Part shown: positions 1 to 10,272 of the stretch, one piece after another
Layout of the letters: each line of letters begins with the position of its first letter
Position numbering within the stretch: position 1 is the first letter of the stretch
Assembly (NCBI GenBank): GCA_026391295.1
Contig: JAPLDS010000052.1
Coordinates: 18,209 to 82,208 of the forward strand
Origin: Bacteroidia bacterium
GTDB lineage: Bacteria; Bacteroidota; Bacteroidia; Bacteroidales; Prolixibacteraceae
DNA length: 64,000 bases
Direction: 5' to 3'
Program-made: the position numbers and the translations under genes
The notes under the pieces: model-generated
The model's database searches: none
What the model saw: the letters and a program-made list of their open reading frames with translations, nothing else
Told to the model about the DNA's origin: nothing

Positions 1-545
1 ACTTTTTCCCAGTCTACATAATAGTAAAGTTCAAATGGACCGAATCCTTGCATTTCATTGGTTAAGGTAATTTTGGCATGTTTCTTAAAGGGCATGTCCC
101 AGAAGCAGCTGCGCGAACGGCCCAAAGATGACACACTTATTGGTAATGATTCAAGATCTTTGTTTTTGCCATGACCAACACCAAAGAAATCACCAAGTGG
201 GACTTCGATACTTGGTTTTTCAGCATTGTCCCAATAGACTCGAAGTATTACGGCATTCGAAGAGAATGGGTTTAGGGAGGCCGTGGTATTCCAGATATGC
301 TTTATGATTCCGGGACCTTCAAGATCTGCAACGATCAATGTTTCACCAGGCATGATCTCTTTAGAGTCGCCATTCCCATTGAAATTGAGATCACTACTCG
401 ACACTCTTCTGCTTTGTGCCGACGACGCATGTGTAAGTTGATCAAGAACCGAAAGATCAGCTGATCCAGCTTGTTGTGCTTTTAGAGCATTAAAAGACGC
501 GATGGAAAAACAAATAATTAAAATTTTCGCGAAAAAAATCTTCAT
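1..545 (-). CDS. DUF2961 / GH172-like protein, truncated at the window edge (N-terminal part only)
   Basis: Not in the ORF track because it runs off the window. Reverse translation from the ATG complement at 543-545 gives MKIFFAKILIICFSIASFNALKAQ...EIMPGETLIVADLEGPGIIKHIWNTT...LRVYWDNAEKPSIEVPLGDFFGVGHG...GRSRSCFWDMPFKKHAKITLTNE, typical of DUF2961. Signal peptide present. Confidence 0.85.
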   Translation of the reverse strand, partial: MKIFFAKILIICFSIASFNALKAQQAGSADLSVLDQLTHASSAQSRRVSSSDLNFNGNGDSKEIMPGETLIVADLEGPGIIKHIWNTTASLNPFSSNAVILRVYWDNAEKPSIEVPLGDFFGVGHGKNKDLESLPISVSSLGRSRSCFWDMPFKKHAKITLTNEMQGFGPFELYYYVDWEK

Positions 546-630
546 CTCAAGTTTTAGTTACAATTTCATTTAAAAATTAAGCAGGGGTATTGTAAAAATA
601 CCACCTGCTTATTTTTATACTTCGAAAGGT

Positions 631-2283
631 TTACCAGGGTTTCCCTGTCCCTTGTTGCAACCAGTTTTTCGACCAGTTGCTGTTTTGTCCATCTGTGGAA
701 AAGGCTGTAGATTGTAGTTTCCCGATTGCTGTATTTGAATTTTCGGGATTGTATAACTTCTCGTTATTTCCGTAAGTAAACCTTACAGGTAATACTGATC
801 TTTTTGCTGAAGGGCCAGATTGAATTGCCGGTAATCCTGTTCTGATATAATCCATCCAAGATTCAGTTGCTGCAGTCCAGCTAGCAATCCATTTTTGTTC
901 CATAATCCGCGCAAGCGTGCCGTTGTATGCAACACCAGAATTTGCAATATAGCTGTCGTAAGAACTACCTACACTCCATGTTTGCAAGGATGCTTGAACG
1001 CCTGCATTGTAATGAGCTGTTGCAGTCCCACCAGCATTCCATCCTTTAAGGGCAATTTCTGCAAGGCTAAAACGAATTTCTGCGGCAGATAGTAATCTAA
1101 CCTTAAGCAAAGGGCCTGAGGCTGCTCTATAGATATCGTTGAGTTGAGAAGCATGTGGATTGGCGCTACCTTGTTGAAGTGATGGGTTTAAATTATAGAA
1201 AAACTCAAATGTTGACCATGCTGGAGGGTATCCCACATAATCAGGATCAAGATTTAGCGTCACATGATAAGTTGACTGAAACTCATTCGCAATTTCTTTT
1301 GAAATGATTCGCTTGCCGTCCACAATTTCATCATAATCGGCAGGTTTACTCTGGTCAACGACAAGAGGCGTTTTTACTTTTGCTGCCCAGATGTTTAGAC
1401 GAGGGTCATTTAATGCTTGCAATTTAGTAACCAATGTAGCACAAGGCTTAACTCGCGTGAAATTTGAGAGGTCGTTGCTAAACTGCGTAGCTGTTGGCCA
1501 TGAATCGGATGGGCTTAATCCAATAAAGCTATAGCTAGCATCGTCTGCTGCATCAAGGATAAGCGGATATTTAATTGGATCACCTGTTATTTTCTCAATC
1601 CCGGCTTTCGCAATTGCAGGCTCTTTTGTTGAGATTCTTAAATAATATCTCAATGCTAATGAATTAGAGAATTTCTGCCATTGACGAACATTACCGTTGT
1701 AAAGCACATCTTGAGCAGGGTCGATTTTGTAGGTGCTTTGCTCTTTTGAAAATAGGGTGTTCGCACTGTCAAGCATCGCAACTACGCCTAGATAGATGCT
1801 TTTCTGAGCATCAAATGCAGGCTTAAAGTATGCTGAGCCTGCCTCTCCTTTAAGCGCTTGACTATAAGGAGCATCTCCCCATAAATCGGCGATTATGCCA
1901 AAATTATAGGCTTTAAATAGCATGGCAACACCGGCCTGAAAGTCTAGATTTGCAGCTTTCGATTTTTTAAGCATCTCCTCTGCATTTCTAAGTATCCCAT
2001 AATATCCGGCCCAGCTTTGGTCACTCCAGTCGTATCTGTTGTGGCCACCAGCCCATCCATCTTTTTGGGTGTGTTGCATAACTCCTGCGATATCTCCGTA
2101 ACCCATATTTATAACTGATCCGCCTGTTGCCGTGATAACAGTTGCCATCAGGAAGTTCGGCGAAGTATTTGCTGGGTCAACACCGTTCGGATTAATATTC
2201 ATTTCGGCCAAGTTTTTACATGAAAAAGTAAATATGGCGAGCAGCAACAAGGCTGCGTATGATGTGTTTTTTATAATATTCAT
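631..2283 (-). CDS. SusD/RagB-family outer-membrane lipoprotein (SusD-like_2 type)
   Basis: Lipoprotein signal (FTFSCKN), NINPN..., directly downstream of SusC; homologous in layout to 17329..18972 (KAGIEKI.G.P..YP, NLNPS.Q.G.NPH). Confidence 0.93.
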   Translation of the reverse strand: MNIIKNTSYAALLLLAIFTFSCKNLAEMNINPNGVDPANTSPNFLMATVITATGGSVINMGYGDIAGVMQHTQKDGWAGGHNRYDWSDQSWAGYYGILRNAEEMLKKSKAANLDFQAGVAMLFKAYNFGIIADLWGDAPYSQALKGEAGSAYFKPAFDAQKSIYLGVVAMLDSANTLFSKEQSTYKIDPAQDVLYNGNVRQWQKFSNSLALRYYLRISTKEPAIAKAGIEKITGDPIKYPLILDAADDASYSFIGLSPSDSWPTATQFSNDLSNFTRVKPCATLVTKLQALNDPRLNIWAAKVKTPLVVDQSKPADYDEIVDGKRIISKEIANEFQSTYHVTLNLDPDYVGYPPAWSTFEFFYNLNPSLQQGSANPHASQLNDIYRAASGPLLKVRLLSAAEIRFSLAEIALKGWNAGGTATAHYNAGVQASLQTWSVGSSYDSYIANSGVAYNGTLARIMEQKWIASWTAATESWMDYIRTGLPAIQSGPSAKRSVLPVRFTYGNNEKLYNPENSNTAIGKLQSTAFSTDGQNSNWSKNWLQQGTGKPW

Positions 2284-2305
2284 AATATAGATTTTTTAAA
2301 GGTTA

Positions 2306-5300
2306 CTAAAACGTAAGGTCGAATTTAACACCTACAGGGATTACCCATGGATCAAGGTTGTATCTTTCGATACCCTGCATAAATTGGACACCTCGTTTAC
2401 CTCCTGTTGATTGTTCTGCTTGAAATGCCCTTTCCGGATCTACGCCAATCTTGGCTTTGGTCCAAAGCATGATATTCCGACTGTAAATTGAAACCGATAA
2501 TGCTTTAACTGCACCCATTCGGCTTATAATACTTGCAGGCAATTTGTAGCTAAGAGAAATTTCCCTTAGTTTAACAAAATCGGCATCGAACATCGCATCT
2601 CTAGCAAAATCCCATCCATTACTAATGATGTAAGGTTGGAATAAGGTTCCAGTTTCACCTAGATTTTCTTTGTATGTAACTGTTCCACTTCCATTGGTTA
2701 CCGCGACAACACCTGGCACGAAAACTCCGTCATTTAAATAATTTCCACTTAAATTCTCACGGAAACCACCAAGCTCTTTTGTTGGTCCACCAACGACATG
2801 GAAGCCGTTACGGATTAAATTGTCTTGATTCGCAACTAGCCAATCGCGAAGTTCTTTTCCAGTTCTTCCACCTGGATTAATCATGCTTTTTAACCATGAG
2901 CCTGATAATCCATCATCACGTCCGTAACGCTCTGTTTGTGAAATAAATTGACCTCCGCATCTCCAGTCAAAAGTGAAATTCAAGGCAAATGATTTATACG
3001 TAAGAGCTGAATTTACACCTAAGATAAATCTAGGGTTGTAGTTTCCAATCTTATTTCTAGAATCCTGAATCTCTTTATCTCTTATCCATTCATAGTCAGG
3101 CTCCGGATTAATAATTGGGTAGCCATAGTATGGTGAACTTTTGTCGGTAACGGTTAGCATGGCAGCATCATAAATAGCGCCAACTTCATCGCCTACATAT
3201 GACCATGCTCCACCATTTGCTTGTTCCCAGAATTTAATTGCTTCGATCCCTGGTGCAATTGATTTTACACGGGTTCTGTTGCGGGTAAGATTCGCGCTAA
3301 TATCCCAACTCCAATCCTTCGTCTTAATTGGTGTGCCTCCTAAAGAGAGCTCCCATCCGCGACTTTCAAGTAAGCCAGCGTTGATATTGATTGCATCTGA
3401 TCCTGTAGAACTAGCTATTGGGATGTTACGTAAGATCTGATTGCGATTGTCTGCCTTATAGAATGTTCCTTCAAATCTTAAGCGGTTTTGAAAGAATCCT
3501 AAATCAAGACCACCTTCCATCGAGGTTGCTTCTTCTGGTTTTAAGTTTGGCGCCAATAGTGTTCCTGATTTAGAAAGTCTAATTGCACTGCCCCATTGAC
3601 CATCATTGCCATAGGTGTTGATAAGTTGATATGGATCAGTATCATTACCAACTTTGGCAATACCACCGCGCACTTTAAATAAAGATACATTCTCACCCAT
3701 ATTCGCCAGCTTGTCAACTAAGAAGCTTAATGATGCTGAAGGGTAGAAATAAGATTGGTTCGCTACTGGAAGTGTACTTGACCAGTCGTTACGTGCAGTA
3801 AGATCAAGATAGATTCTGTCTTTCCATCCTAAATTCGCAACACTATATAGACTATAGATCCCTTTTTGAGAATATCCACTTCCATAAGAAAGTGTGCCAT
3901 TCTTAATATTTCCAACTGTAAATACGTTAGGGACGATTAGACCAGCTGTTGATGAATTTGATATTCCTTGTCCCGTTGTATAAAGTGCGTTGCCCCCAAC
4001 AGAGAAAGAAAGACTGAAGTCATTAACTTGTTTTGCATACGTGGCTAAAAAGTCAGTATTGCGTTGGTAACTCTTCGAGTCAGAAATTCCGTATGCTCCA
4101 TTGTTTGGCTCGTCAGTGTATCCTGGACCTATTTTAGATTCCCGAGTCTCACTAAATTGATCAAGTGCATAGCGAACAAATAGACTTAATTCTTTTGTGA
4201 TTTGCCAGTCTGCTTTAAGATTGCCATAAATACGATCTCTAGTGTAACTGTTGTTCACTTCATTCGCTAGGAAGTATGGGTTGTTATAGTCTGGAACCGA
4301 TGGTACATTTTGTACAACGCCTTCTTTTCCAGGTGCCCAATAGTTTCTGAGTTCACGAATGTCGGTATTTTGAGGTACGGCATAAGCCCATTGCATTGGA
4401 TTCGTTCCTCTATTACTAGATGGTCTGTTGTTTGACCATGACTTATTAATATTGATATTTGAGCTTATCGTAATATTCTCACGTGCTTTAATTGTAGCTG
4501 ATGTTGTTAAGTTATTTCTAAACAAATCAGAGTTTGGTATAACTCCATGATTCGTCATATTGGAAACCCCAATACGATAATGAAAACCTTCCGTATTATT
4601 TGAGACTGCAACCTCATTTGAAGTGGTTACTCCGGTTCTCACAAAATTCTTAACGTTATTTGGATGCGACACCAATTCCGTTGGAACTTGAACACCGTTC
4701 GCATCTTTAGGGCTATTCCACTGAACTGCGAAATAACCTTTGTCTAATGGATAACCACTTCCAGCCTTTGAAGTTGGATCAACAACCATTGTTGTCCCCG
4801 GAGGTAAATCAGCTGGCGTAAATGGCAAAATTCCATTTGCAAATTGTTTCGATATATCCCAGAATTTATAAGGATTGTCAAATACAGTATTCGACGTAAC
4901 ATCGATTTTAACTCCTTTGTTTTTCTTGCCTGATTTGGTTGTGATTAATACCACCCCATTTCCTGCACGAGAACCATATAGGGCCGCTGCACTTGCACCC
5001 TTTAACACCGATACACTCTCAATGTCGTTTGAATTCACATCGGAGATTGCATTTCCGTAGTCAACTTTATTATCGTTACCAAATCCAGACACGTTATTTA
5101 ATGTATTTGAAATTGGAACTCCATCAACCACAAAGAGTGGCTGATTGTCGTTGCTTAGCGAGGTTGCACCTCTAATCACCATACTCACCGAAGAACCTGT
5201 TCCTCCAGTAGAGTTGATTTGAACTCCAGCAACTTTTCCTGATAAAGCGTTTACTGCATTCTCCTGAACAACTCTTGACATATCCTCGCCACTAACTTTC

Positions 5301-5752
5301 GCTACGGCAAATCCAAGAGATTTTTCTTTTCTAGAGATGCCTAGCGCGGTAACAACCACTTCGTCAACGGTTAGAACACTTTCAGTTAATACAACATTAA
5401 TGACTTTTTGACCATTTACAGGCACTTCAAGAGTTTTGTAGCCAATAAACGAAAAGATTAAGATTGGATTATTCCCGGAAGCATCAACGGTAAATCCACC
5501 ATCCATATTGGTGATTGTTCCTTTGGTGGTCCCTTTTAATTGGATACTTACCCCTGGCATCGTTGTTTTGTCAGATGCGGAAGTTACTTTTCCATTTACC
5601 GATACACTTTGCTGGGTTTCAGAATTCTCTAGCAACCCAGTCTGATCTGACTTTGCAGAACCTGTCAATGCAGTTCCGATAAGCAGGGAAGTGGCCAACA
5701 TTGTCGGCAACAATTGCCTGGTTATACTTCTAAATACGTTTTTATATTTCAT
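2306..5752 (-). CDS. SusC/RagA-family TonB-linked outer-membrane protein
   Basis: CarboxypepD_reg-like N-terminus (VNGKVTSASDKTTMPGVSIQLKGTTKGT), plug domain (DEVVVTALGISRKEKSLGFA...LFVVDGVPI...DIESVSVLKGASAAALYGSRAGNGVVLITTKSG), C-terminal beta strand ending F. Confidence 0.97.
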   Translation of the reverse strand: MKYKNVFRSITRQLLPTMLATSLLIGTALTGSAKSDQTGLLENSETQQSVSVNGKVTSASDKTTMPGVSIQLKGTTKGTITNMDGGFTVDASGNNPILIFSFIGYKTLEVPVNGQKVINVVLTESVLTVDEVVVTALGISRKEKSLGFAVAKVSGEDMSRVVQENAVNALSGKVAGVQINSTGGTGSSVSMVIRGATSLSNDNQPLFVVDGVPISNTLNNVSGFGNDNKVDYGNAISDVNSNDIESVSVLKGASAAALYGSRAGNGVVLITTKSGKKNKGVKIDVTSNTVFDNPYKFWDISKQFANGILPFTPADLPPGTTMVVDPTSKAGSGYPLDKGYFAVQWNSPKDANGVQVPTELVSHPNNVKNFVRTGVTTSNEVAVSNNTEGFHYRIGVSNMTNHGVIPNSDLFRNNLTTSATIKARENITISSNININKSWSNNRPSSNRGTNPMQWAYAVPQNTDIRELRNYWAPGKEGVVQNVPSVPDYNNPYFLANEVNNSYTRDRIYGNLKADWQITKELSLFVRYALDQFSETRESKIGPGYTDEPNNGAYGISDSKSYQRNTDFLATYAKQVNDFSLSFSVGGNALYTTGQGISNSSTAGLIVPNVFTVGNIKNGTLSYGSGYSQKGIYSLYSVANLGWKDRIYLDLTARNDWSSTLPVANQSYFYPSASLSFLVDKLANMGENVSLFKVRGGIAKVGNDTDPYQLINTYGNDGQWGSAIRLSKSGTLLAPNLKPEEATSMEGGLDLGFFQNRLRFEGTFYKADNRNQILRNIPIASSTGSDAININAGLLESRGWELSLGGTPIKTKDWSWDISANLTRNRTRVKSIAPGIEAIKFWEQANGGAWSYVGDEVGAIYDAAMLTVTDKSSPYYGYPIINPEPDYEWIRDKEIQDSRNKIGNYNPRFILGVNSALTYKSFALNFTFDWRCGGQFISQTERYGRDDGLSGSWLKSMINPGGRTGKELRDWLVANQDNLIRNGFHVVGGPTKELGGFRENLSGNYLNDGVFVPGVVAVTNGSGTVTYKENLGETGTLFQPYIISNGWDFARDAMFDADFVKLREISLSYKLPASIISRMGAVKALSVSIYSRNIMLWTKAKIGVDPERAFQAEQSTGGKRGVQFMQGIERYNLDPWVIPVGVKFDLTF

Positions 5753-5807
5753 AATGATTGAATATACTTGTTATAAATTTGTCCTTGTCATACTTCCTTT
5801 ATCGTAG

Positions 5808-6737
5808 TTACCTAACTACGTCAAAGGCAAGAATTATTGCATGGGTGTTTCTTGGAAAACTGCCTGGGTCAGCTGCCATAAACATAACTACCTTCATTGA
5901 ACTATCGGTTATATCTCGCACAATTACTTTACGCTGGCGATCCATAAAGCCAATAAACTCTGTTCCTGTGAAATCTAGCGTGCTTACATTTGCATAGGTA
6001 ACCGTGCCATTGCTTCCATATACCGATGGGATAGTTAAATTTTCTTTGTTAACAAGAGTAAATTTAGCTCCTACCTGAGGGGTGTATTTTGCAGTACATA
6101 GGCCATAGTCGCTACCATTAGAACTAACGATCCCTGAACCACCATTAGTTAAGTATTGATTTACAATACCTCCAAATGAGGCGTGGTCTGCTTTAACATC
6201 ATGACTGTAACTCCCATTGTAGTTAAAAGTAAAAGTATCATCATAGATCTCGCCAAGACCAAGATTTCCAAAGATACCAGCTCCAAGAGGATCCGCAGCA
6301 AGCGAAAAGTCAGCATCTGCATTTGCAAATAGACCTCCACTAGCCGTACTGCTAATTTTCCATGTCTTTCCTTTGTAGCCAACCATTGTATGATCTCCAG
6401 TTAGCAGATCATATGGTGTTAACGCCACAGCAAGTTTTACCTTGTAAGATGCGGTGTCTCCTTGGGCATTTTTCCCAATTAGCTTAGCAACATAGTAGCC
6501 TCCATCTTTGTAAACATGGACAGGATTTTTTTCTGTACTGGTAGTGCCATCGCCGAAATCCCACAACCAAGTCGTTGCACGTAAGGTAAGTGCAGTAAAG
6601 GCAGCTTGCTTATCTGCAATACTGAAAAATACCCCTACCTGGGGTGGCTCAGCTATTGTAGACTCCTTCTTGCACGATTGAAATGTGACCATTCCAATGA
6701 CAAGAGTAAGGCAAAATAACATTAATTTTCTTCTCAT
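5808..6737 (-). CDS. PKD-domain lipoprotein, probable surface glycan-binding accessory protein
   Basis: Lipoprotein signal (VTFQSCKKE) followed by a PKD domain (TTWLWDFGDGTTSTEKNPVHVYKDGGYYVAKLIGKNAQGD). Confidence 0.85.
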   Translation of the reverse strand: MRRKLMLFCLTLVIGMVTFQSCKKESTIAEPPQVGVFFSIADKQAAFTALTLRATTWLWDFGDGTTSTEKNPVHVYKDGGYYVAKLIGKNAQGDTASYKVKLAVALTPYDLLTGDHTMVGYKGKTWKISSTASGGLFANADADFSLAADPLGAGIFGNLGLGEIYDDTFTFNYNGSYSHDVKADHASFGGIVNQYLTNGGSGIVSSNGSDYGLCTAKYTPQVGAKFTLVNKENLTIPSVYGSNGTVTYANVSTLDFTGTEFIGFMDRQRKVIVRDITDSSMKVVMFMAADPGSFPRNTHAIILAFDVVR

Positions 6738-6953
6738 AATCGTTAAATAATTGGTTATTAAATATTTGATTGTTGTTTGTTGTTTGTTGTTAGCATTGTT
6801 GTGCTACTGCGATTTTTATTAAAGTCTTATTAGATAGGTTGTTAATGGAAAAAAGTTGTTCGCAGTGTATTCTAAAAATTGGTTGTATTTTCATTAAAAA
6901 ACGACTAAACATTTTTTAACTTTTGATTAATAAAATTAACACGAGCGGTTTAT

Positions 6954-6961
6954 CAAATATA
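6954..6961 (-). promoter_or_regulatory. Putative Bacteroidota -7 element TATATTTG upstream of the PKD/SusCD operon
   Basis: CAAATATA on + strand = TATATTTG on - strand, matching TAnnTTTG; no clear -33 TTG seen. Confidence 0.3.
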
Positions 6962-7058
6962 ATAGAAAATTGCTTGTAATACATTGTATTTTCACCTGTG
7001 TGGTTTGCGAATTAAAATTGGTTTAATTTTGATTCGCATTTTTAACATAATCGATGAA

Positions 7059-8240
7059 ATGAAAAATTCAAATGACCTATTAACTGAAATCAAAAGTGGT
7101 GCAATTGGGACTGCTTTTTTAACGATATTATTCATCCTGCAATTTGGTTCAGTTACTCCAATCGCCGATTTGGCTATTGCCCTTCCGTTCTTTATCGCAC
7201 TCTATTTTATCTTTCTTAATTTAGGTAAACATGCAGTATCGGCTGGACTTACAGCTTGGATCCATGGACGAATTTTCAGAGTGTTACTATTCCCGATCAT
7301 CTTAATGGCTATTTATGTACTCTATATTCTACTGAACGGACAAAATCCAATTAAAGGTGCTTTGGCTTTATCCCCGTATCTAATTGTTCTGCCAGCATTG
7401 ATTTTTATCGCGAAGCGAAATAGAAATACAAACGTCGATTGGATTGATTTTACAGCCTTCCTTTTATATCTCTTGCCAACCGCATTTTTAAAAGTCGAGC
7501 CATCAGGAGAACTGCCGTTTAATGCCAATGGCTTTGATTCCGTTTATCATATTGTTTTAATGCTCTCTGCCGTCTATACTTTTGGTGTCGTTCGTAATCT
7601 AAAAGATGTTGGTTTTTATCCGGTGTTGAATTGGCGATATTTTGGCATTGCAGTCTTGTCATGGGCTGCATTCTACTCCTTTGTTATGCTGGTGGGCTCT
7701 TCTGTAAACTTTGTGAAATACATCGGTCATGATTCTATTGACCAAGATCTGATGCGCAAAATTGCGGTTACTCTATTAGCGACATTTTTACATACGGCCA
7801 TATTCGAAGAGCTCTTCTTTAGAGGATTATTATTAAATCTTTTCACAAAACGAATTGGACAAGCTAAAACTTGGAAGGTCTTTTGGATTTGTGGATTGGT
7901 CATAGCCATCCCTGCAGCAATATTAGTCGGTTATACTTTAAAAGGCGAACGTCAATGGTTCCCACTTTTGATGAGTTTACTGATTTTTGCAGCAGCCTAT
8001 TATATTGAGAAAAAAGGGAAACATGATTCAGGCGTATATACTGGATTGGCGATTACCAGTGTCATCTTTGGATTGGTCCACTACCATTCACACGCCATTA
8101 TCTATATCGGCTTTGCTTGCGTTGCCGGTTGGGCCTATGGGTATACTTATTTGAAGACCAAGAACGTTTTTTATAGTGCAATTGTCCATACACTAGTTAA
8201 TAGTAGTGTTGTCATCTTTGGATTGGAGTTTATAAAATAA
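7059..8240 (+). CDS. CPBP-family intramembrane metalloprotease (ORF extends to 6984; ATG at 7059 preferred)
   Basis: Polytopic, with EELFFRG (EExxxR-like), FGLVHYHSH and AIVHTLVNS motifs of the CPBP/Abi family. Confidence 0.85.
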   Translation: MKNSNDLLTEIKSGAIGTAFLTILFILQFGSVTPIADLAIALPFFIALYFIFLNLGKHAVSAGLTAWIHGRIFRVLLFPIILMAIYVLYILLNGQNPIKGALALSPYLIVLPALIFIAKRNRNTNVDWIDFTAFLLYLLPTAFLKVEPSGELPFNANGFDSVYHIVLMLSAVYTFGVVRNLKDVGFYPVLNWRYFGIAVLSWAAFYSFVMLVGSSVNFVKYIGHDSIDQDLMRKIAVTLLATFLHTAIFEELFFRGLLLNLFTKRIGQAKTWKVFWICGLVIAIPAAILVGYTLKGERQWFPLLMSLLIFAAAYYIEKKGKHDSGVYTGLAITSVIFGLVHYHSHAIIYIGFACVAGWAYGYTYLKTKNVFYSAIVHTLVNSSVVIFGLEFIK

Positions 8241-8280
8241 AACTTAGTGCAGTTTCGCGATCTTTGCAGTAAAAAAAGTT

Positions 8281-8320
8281 AAACCGCAATGGACGCAAAG
8301 GTGGCGAAAGGCACGCAATT
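8281..8320. repeat. Degenerate short direct repeat of the 'accgcaa.gacgcaaaggtggc.aaagg.acgcaa' type
   Basis: accgcaatggacgcaaaggtggcgaaaggcacgcaa; repeated gcaa/cgcaa spacing. Confidence 0.4.
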
Positions 8321-8395
8321 TTTTCTGTTGAATCTCATTTAATTTATTAAGCATAATTTAGATCTAATCTACAATTTTTATAATTCCACATAGGT

Positions 8396-10180
8396 ATGAA
8401 ATTACAGGCTGGCGGCAGGAAAATCTTAAAATATTTAGTAATCATACTATTTGTATTATCATTGTTCTACTATTTCCTTTTCGCTTTCCCATTTCGTGGA
8501 GCACCATTTAATGCTCAGCGTCATGGAAATCCTCCCTTAACTCCTCCTTGGGCACTCGAATGTTGGTTGTGGGAAGATGATGAGAATACCTCGGCTCGTG
8601 TCGACACCTTGCTGCAAGGGTATGCAAAGTATGACGTTCCGGTGCGCACAGTAATCCTGGATAGTCCTTGGAGTTTGCGTTACAACGATTTCGAAATTGA
8701 TACCCTATTATATCCGAAACCGAAAGAGTGGTTTAAGAAAATGCAGGATAACGGTTATCGCGTGGTGATGTGGATGACCACGATGGTGAATAGCGAAAGT
8801 CCGGATACCCGAGTAAAACATTCCGAACCTTGGTATTCAGAAGCCAAAGCCAAGGGGTATTTAGCCGCCGATGGCGATCAAATTAAATGGTGGAAAGGAA
8901 AGGGTGGTTTTATTGATTATACCAATCCAGAAGCGGTAAAATGGTGGAGAGGACTGCAGAAAACAGTCTACGATTATGGTATTGATGGATGGAAACTCGA
9001 TGGTACTGCCACCTTATTCTCAACACGAATTGGCTCTTTCCCGCTGTTTTATAAGATGACCCATGACGGCCTTATGACGGCACGTACCTATATGGATCAC
9101 TACTACCGTGACGAATATAACTATGGCCTTTCACAGAATCCTGAGTTTGCAACCATGTCACGTGCCATCGATAATTGGTACCATCCCGAAGGATTTGCTC
9201 CAATAGACGCTTCTCCAGTCAACTGGGTGGGTGATCAGAAACATACGTGGCAGTCGACTGGGGTGATTACGGAAGAAGATAAGAAGAACAAGGATATTGC
9301 GATGGATGGTATTGACGGCATAGAACAAGCCATGCAAAATATTCTGGCGAGTGCGAAGCTTGGTTACAACATCATTGGATCTGATGTGGCTGGTTTCTCA
9401 GGTGCCATTATTCCGCCTCGTTTGTATATGCGTTGGACTCAGTTCTCAACTTTTTGTGGATTATTTCTAAATGGCGGTCATGGCGAGAGGGCTTTATGGA
9501 AGCGAACTCCTCAAGAGCTTGAAGTGATTCGGAAATTCTCGTGGTTACACACTGAGCTGGTTCCTTATATGTATTCGTATGTTGTGAAAGCGCACAATGG
9601 TGGCAAACGACTTCAGACTCCAATAGAAGGAAAATATCAGTATATGTTCGGAGATAATTTACTTATTGCACCAATCTATAAGGATGAACTAAAAAATAAG
9701 GTGACTCTGCCTGCTGGCAAATGGCGTTATTTCTTCAACGACAAAGAGGTTCTTGAGGGACCAAAAACTTTTGAACGCGACTTTCCTCTGGATGAATATC
9801 CGGTCTATGTTCGTGAAGGTTCAATTACACCGATGAACATTTCACGCGATTATACCCAAATTGGAGATAAAAGTTCAGCAGGCTTTTTGACTTATTTGAT
9901 TTATCCATTCGACAAGAGTGAATTTACAGTTTCTCATCCAGATAAGAGTGGAAACACCACTGTGCAGGTTGAAAGTACCTCCGCTGCTATCCAAGTTTCT
10001 CTTAGTGGTCAACATAAAGCCCATATATTAGCTATACACCTCGACCGGAAGCCTTCGAGCGTGAAGCTTGATGATGCTCTTTTGGTTGACTCGTTGAATT
10101 ATTCTTTTGATGAAAAGAGGCAGCGGTTAAATATTAAGACTGAAACTTACCAGTCGGGAAAGTATGTTATTGTGAAGTGA
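8396..10180 (+). CDS. Glycoside hydrolase family 31-like protein
   Basis: GH31-type barrel: PPWALECWLWEDD, DVPVRTVILDSPWS, GYRVVMWM, DYTNPEAVKWWR, GIDGWKLDGT, IIGSDVAGF..., followed by the C-terminal beta domain (LLIAPIY, LPAGKWRYFFNDKEVLEGPKTFERDFPLDEYPVYVREGSI). Confidence 0.93.
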   Translation: MKLQAGGRKILKYLVIILFVLSLFYYFLFAFPFRGAPFNAQRHGNPPLTPPWALECWLWEDDENTSARVDTLLQGYAKYDVPVRTVILDSPWSLRYNDFEIDTLLYPKPKEWFKKMQDNGYRVVMWMTTMVNSESPDTRVKHSEPWYSEAKAKGYLAADGDQIKWWKGKGGFIDYTNPEAVKWWRGLQKTVYDYGIDGWKLDGTATLFSTRIGSFPLFYKMTHDGLMTARTYMDHYYRDEYNYGLSQNPEFATMSRAIDNWYHPEGFAPIDASPVNWVGDQKHTWQSTGVITEEDKKNKDIAMDGIDGIEQAMQNILASAKLGYNIIGSDVAGFSGAIIPPRLYMRWTQFSTFCGLFLNGGHGERALWKRTPQELEVIRKFSWLHTELVPYMYSYVVKAHNGGKRLQTPIEGKYQYMFGDNLLIAPIYKDELKNKVTLPAGKWRYFFNDKEVLEGPKTFERDFPLDEYPVYVREGSITPMNISRDYTQIGDKSSAGFLTYLIYPFDKSEFTVSHPDKSGNTTVQVESTSAAIQVSLSGQHKAHILAIHLDRKPSSVKLDDALLVDSLNYSFDEKRQRLNIKTETYQSGKYVIVK

Positions 10181-10272
10181 TCTGAGTGTGCCAATTGCTA
10201 GATTGCAGAAATGTTCTTTGTTCTAGCCAATTTAAAGTTGTAATTTGCCGCTCAATTTAGTGCACTTTTGGA

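Noticed and set aside
4875-5175. Antisense ORFs 4875..5060 and 4993..5175 inside SusC
   Set aside because: Short, opposite strand within a strongly supported SusC CDS; no motif or independent start signal.
5758-5997. 79-aa plus-strand ORF overlapping the 3' end of the PKD gene
   Set aside because: Mostly antisense to a supported CDS; no family features.
6775-6800. TTGTTTG microsatellite upstream of the PKD gene
   Set aside because: Only a few units in an AT-rich leader; no clear evidence for phase variation.
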